A stretch of DNA of 16,278 bases from DASPWW01 sp035637595. Lineage in GTDB: Bacteria > Actinomycetota > Thermoleophilia > Solirubrobacterales > 70-9. This document shows positions 14,016 to 16,278 of this stretch, piece after piece. The notes below the pieces were generated by a model. That model worked only from the letters and a program-made list of their open reading frames with translations, made no database searches and had not been told where the DNA came from. The stretch spans positions 1 through 16,278 of the forward strand of contig DASPWW010000017.1 in assembly GCA_035637595.1 (NCBI GenBank), in the 5' to 3' direction. A program made the position numbers and the translations under genes. Position 1 is the first letter of the stretch. Each line of letters starts with the position of its first letter.

Positions 14016-14031
14016 TGCCGCTATCGCGGCA
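14016..14031 (+). terminator. First hairpin after the NGH-rich gene
   Basis: TGCCGC-TATC-GCGGCA is a perfect 6-bp stem with a 4-nt loop, 9 nt after the stop codon. There is no T tract. Together with the stronger hairpin that follows it probably ends the upstream transcript. Confidence 0.5.
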
Positions 14032-14037
14032 GGGGAC

Positions 14038-14058
14038 GGCCCCCGCCCTGCGGGGGCC
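14038..14058 (+). terminator. Strong GC hairpin upstream of hyuA
   Basis: A perfect 9-bp stem (GGCCCCCGC with GCGGGGGCC) around a 3-nt CCT loop, very stable but without a U tract. It ends 25 nt before the hyuA ATG, so it most likely terminates the NGH-rich gene transcript and insulates hyuA. Confidence 0.65.
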
Positions 14059-14071
14059 TCGACCCTGCCGG

Positions 14072-14077
14072 TAGCTT
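14072..14077 (+). promoter_or_regulatory. Candidate -10 for a leaderless hyuA transcript
   Basis: TAGCTT fits TANNNT and ends 7 nt before the A of ATG 14084, the geometry of actinobacterial leaderless promoters in which +1 is the start codon. No real ribosome binding site precedes that ATG, which agrees. The -35 region would fall in the hairpin loop and 3' arm, and no -35 consensus is seen. Confidence 0.45.
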
Positions 14078-14083
14078 GGACTC

Positions 14084-16066
14084 ATGCTGCTCGGCGTCGA
14101 CGTGGGCGGGACGTTCACCGACGCCGTCCTGTTCGACGGTCGCGAGCTTCACACCGCAAAGGCCCCGACGACGCCCGACGACCAGTCGCGCGGGGTCGTG
14201 GCGGCGGTCGAATCGGTGCTCGAGCGTGGCGGCGGCGATGCGGGCGACGTCGAGGGCTTCGCCCACGGGATGACGGTCGGCACCAACGCGCTGCTCGAGG
14301 AGCGCGGCGCGCGAACGGCCCTGATCGCCACCGAGGGATTCACGGACGTGCTGGAGGTCGGGCGCCAGAGCCGCCCCAGCCTCTACCGGCTGTGCGCGCC
14401 CAAGCCCGCCCCCCTCGTAGCGCCCGAATTGAAGCTCGCCGTCCGCGAGCGGGTCGGGCCCGAGGGCGTCGTCGAGCCGCTTGGCGACGACTCGCTCGAC
14501 GAGCTGATCGCGGCGCTGCGCGGCACGGACGCGGAGTCGGTCGCGATCTGCCTGCTGTTCGCGTACCTCGAACCCGACCACGAGGCGCGGATCGCGGAGC
14601 GAATTCGCGACGCGCATCCCGACATCCACGTCTCGGCGTCGCACGAGGTGCTGCCGCAGTTCCGCGAGTACGAGCGCTGCTCGACGACGGTGATCGACGC
14701 CTATCTCAGCCCGCTGCTTGGGCGCTACCTGTCGCGCCTCACCGAGAGCGCCGGCGAGCGCGGACTCCCGGAGCCGCTCGTCATGCAGTCCTCCGGCGGC
14801 GTCGCGCCGGCCGGCGAGGCCGCCCGCGCGGGGGCTTGGAGCGTGCTATCGGGCCCGGCCGGCGGCGCCGTCGGCGCCGGCCACCTCGCTCGGCTCTCGG
14901 GGGACGGCAACGCGCTCGGGCTCGACATGGGCGGCACGTCGTGCGACGTCTGCGTCGTCGACGACGGAACGGTGCGGCGCACCGACTCGCGCGAGATCGG
15001 CGGGCGCGTGCTCCAGCTCCCGATGGTCGACGTGCACACGGTCGGAGCCGGTGGCGGCTCCGTCGGGTGGCGCGACTCCGGCGGCGCGCTGCGCGTCGGA
15101 CCGCGCTCGGCCGGGTCCGAGCCGGGACCGGCCTGCTATGGGCGCGGCGGCACCGAGTCGACGGTGACCGACGCCAACCTGATGCTCGGCTACCTGGCGC
15201 CGGACTCGACGCTGGCCGGCGGCGTCGAGCTCGACAGCTCCGCGGCCGAGCGCGCGATCGCAGAGCTCGGCTCCCAGCTCGGGCTCGATGCGCTCGAGAC
15301 GGCCGAGGGCATCGTCCGGGTCGCCAACCAGGAGATGGCGCGAGCGCTGCGCGTCGTCACCGTCGAGCGTGGCGTCGATCCGCGCGATTACGCGCTGATG
15401 CCGTTCGGCGGCGCCGGCCCGATGCACGCCGCGGCGCTCGCCGACGAGCTCGAGATCGACCGCATCCTGTGTCCGCGGGCCAGCGGGGTGCTGTCGGCGC
15501 TGGGGCTGATCGTCTCCGATCGGCGCCGCGACACCGCGCGCACCGTGCTGCTGAGCGGCGCGGAGTTGAGCGCCGATCGCGTCACGCGTGAGGTCGCCGA
15601 GCTGCGCGCCGCCGCGGGGTCGGGGCTCGACGGCGCCGAGCCCGAGGTGGTCTACGAGCTGCGCTACCGCGGTCAGGCCTTCGAGCTTGCGATCCCGGGG
15701 CCCGAGGATCCCGACCCCGACGATCTCGCGGAGCGCTTCGCCAGGGCGCACGAGCGGGCCTACGGCTACCGCGACAGCGAAGCCGGCGTCGAGCTGGTCA
15801 ACATCCGCGTCGGGATGGTGGTGGCGGGCCCCGACCCCGAGCCGGTCGCGGCACCGCCGGGCCGGCTCGAGCGCAGCTCCCGCCGAGCTCGGTTCGGCGA
15901 CGAGTGGGCCGAGGTAGAGGTGCTGCGAGGCGAGCCCGAGGAGGGGCTGCGGGCGAGCGGCCCGTGCGTGTTCGAGCTTCCCGAGGCGACCCTGGTGCTG
16001 CCGTCCGGGTGGGACGCGGAGGTCGATCCGGCGGGCACGATCGTCGCGACGAGGGAGGCGGCATGA
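14084..16066 (+). CDS. hyuA: Hydantoinase/oxoprolinase subunit A (HyuA-type)
   Basis: A 660-aa subunit of the ATP-dependent hydantoinase / 5-oxoprolinase / acetone-carboxylase-like family. It has an ASKHA ATPase fold that activates a cyclic amide (hydantoin, 5-oxoproline or a relative) for hydrolysis with subunit B. Motifs: GVDVGGTFTDAVLFDG at the N-terminus (phosphate-binding loop), GMTVGTNALLEERG (from about 64), LSGPAGGAVGAG (from 255), LDMGGTSCDVCVVDDG (Asp 281), MVDVHTVGAGGGS (314-326), GSEPGPACYG, TVTDANLMLG, and PFGGAGPMHAAALADEL (from 440). The length is normal for the A subunit. The substrate cannot be decided from sequence. Its TGA overlaps the next gene's ATG (ATGA), so the subunits are cotranslated in step. 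The gene symbol follows family usage. Confidence 0.93.
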   Translation: MLLGVDVGGTFTDAVLFDGRELHTAKAPTTPDDQSRGVVAAVESVLERGGGDAGDVEGFAHGMTVGTNALLEERGARTALIATEGFTDVLEVGRQSRPSLYRLCAPKPAPLVAPELKLAVRERVGPEGVVEPLGDDSLDELIAALRGTDAESVAICLLFAYLEPDHEARIAERIRDAHPDIHVSASHEVLPQFREYERCSTTVIDAYLSPLLGRYLSRLTESAGERGLPEPLVMQSSGGVAPAGEAARAGAWSVLSGPAGGAVGAGHLARLSGDGNALGLDMGGTSCDVCVVDDGTVRRTDSREIGGRVLQLPMVDVHTVGAGGGSVGWRDSGGALRVGPRSAGSEPGPACYGRGGTESTVTDANLMLGYLAPDSTLAGGVELDSSAAERAIAELGSQLGLDALETAEGIVRVANQEMARALRVVTVERGVDPRDYALMPFGGAGPMHAAALADELEIDRILCPRASGVLSALGLIVSDRRRDTARTVLLSGAELSADRVTREVAELRAAAGSGLDGAEPEVVYELRYRGQAFELAIPGPEDPDPDDLAERFARAHERAYGYRDSEAGVELVNIRVGMVVAGPDPEPVAAPPGRLERSSRRARFGDEWAEVEVLRGEPEEGLRASGPCVFELPEATLVLPSGWDAEVDPAGTIVATREAA

Positions 16067-16278
16067 GCGCCGCCGGGCAGCTCGATCCGGTGACGCTGCA
16101 GGTCCTCGTCGGCGCGCTGCGCGCCGCCTGCGAGGAAATGGGAGCGGTGCTCGTGCGCTCGGCGCACTCGGCAAACATCAAGGAGCGGCGCGACTGCTCC
16201 ACGGCGCTGTTCGACGCCGCCGGGGAGCTGGTCATGCAGGCCGAGCACATCCCCGTCCACCTCGGCTCGATGCCCGAG
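16063..16278 (+). CDS. hyuB: Hydantoinase/oxoprolinase subunit B (HyuB-type), 5' part
   Basis: The first 72 codons of a HyuB-family gene that runs off the window. The N-terminus matches the family pattern: DPVTLQVLVGALRAACEEMG, then VLVRSAHSANIKERRDCSTA and LFDAAGELVMQAEHIPVHLG, which carries the conserved Asp/Ser/His-rich segment of the B subunit. The full protein is normally about 500-600 aa and forms the catalytic partner of HyuA. ATG 16063 overlaps the hyuA stop (ATGA) and has GGGAGG 4 nt upstream, so coupling is tight. Confidence 0.93.
   Translation, partial: MSAAGQLDPVTLQVLVGALRAACEEMGAVLVRSAHSANIKERRDCSTALFDAAGELVMQAEHIPVHLGSMPE

Noticed and set aside
14846..16174. 442-codon minus-strand open frame across hyuA
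   Set aside because: It is antisense to a well supported hyuA with ATPase motifs and shows only low-complexity composition.

Overview
The window is a high-GC (about 70% by eye) bacterial chromosome segment. It most likely comes from an actinobacterium of the class Thermoleophilia (Solirubrobacterales-like). This placement is inference from three things: the GC-rich codon use, a WS/DGAT wax-ester/triacylglycerol synthase, and a secreted protein ending in the 'cysteine-bracketed, DAAGN-DPTPA' Ig-like module that I associate with that class. I see no tRNA, rRNA, CRISPR, phage or IS element.

Layout. (1) 28-974, minus strand: three small genes (DUF2294-like protein, Arg-rich helical protein of unknown function, 69-aa winged-helix-like protein). 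(2) 1233-4471, plus: a tight operon of a soluble Rieske protein, proline dehydrogenase and delta-1-pyrroline-5-carboxylate dehydrogenase. Together the two enzymes oxidise proline to glutamate. (3) 4504-6910, minus: a WS/DGAT acyltransferase and a secreted Ig-like protein. (4) 6909-10289, plus: a 1126-aa protein with about 800 residues of coiled coil, an acidic Pro/Glu linker and a C-terminal ComEA-type helix-hairpin-helix module. Its start codon overlaps the start codon of the divergent secreted protein inside an 8-bp palindrome. (5) 10297-11788, minus: a zinc-dependent HDAC-family deacetylase translationally coupled to a four-helix membrane protein. (6) 11811-13271, plus: L-aspartate oxidase (NadB), divergent from the deacetylase across about 22 bp. 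(7) 13398-14006: a protein with an Asn-Gly-His-rich linker, a helical core and a CCCH zinc knuckle. (8) 14084-16278: hyuA/hyuB-type hydantoinase/oxoprolinase subunits, with the second cut by the window edge.

Most of the metabolic genes handle amino acids or related amides (proline, aspartate, 5-oxoproline or hydantoin type substrates, acetylated amines). They lie in separate transcription units and I do not infer one pathway.

The least explained parts are the giant coiled-coil/HHH protein with an internal Trp-marked duplication, the NGH-rich zinc-knuckle protein with an unusual leader, and two genes (WS/DGAT and nadB) whose conserved N-termini extend upstream of any ATG, GTG or TTG codon.
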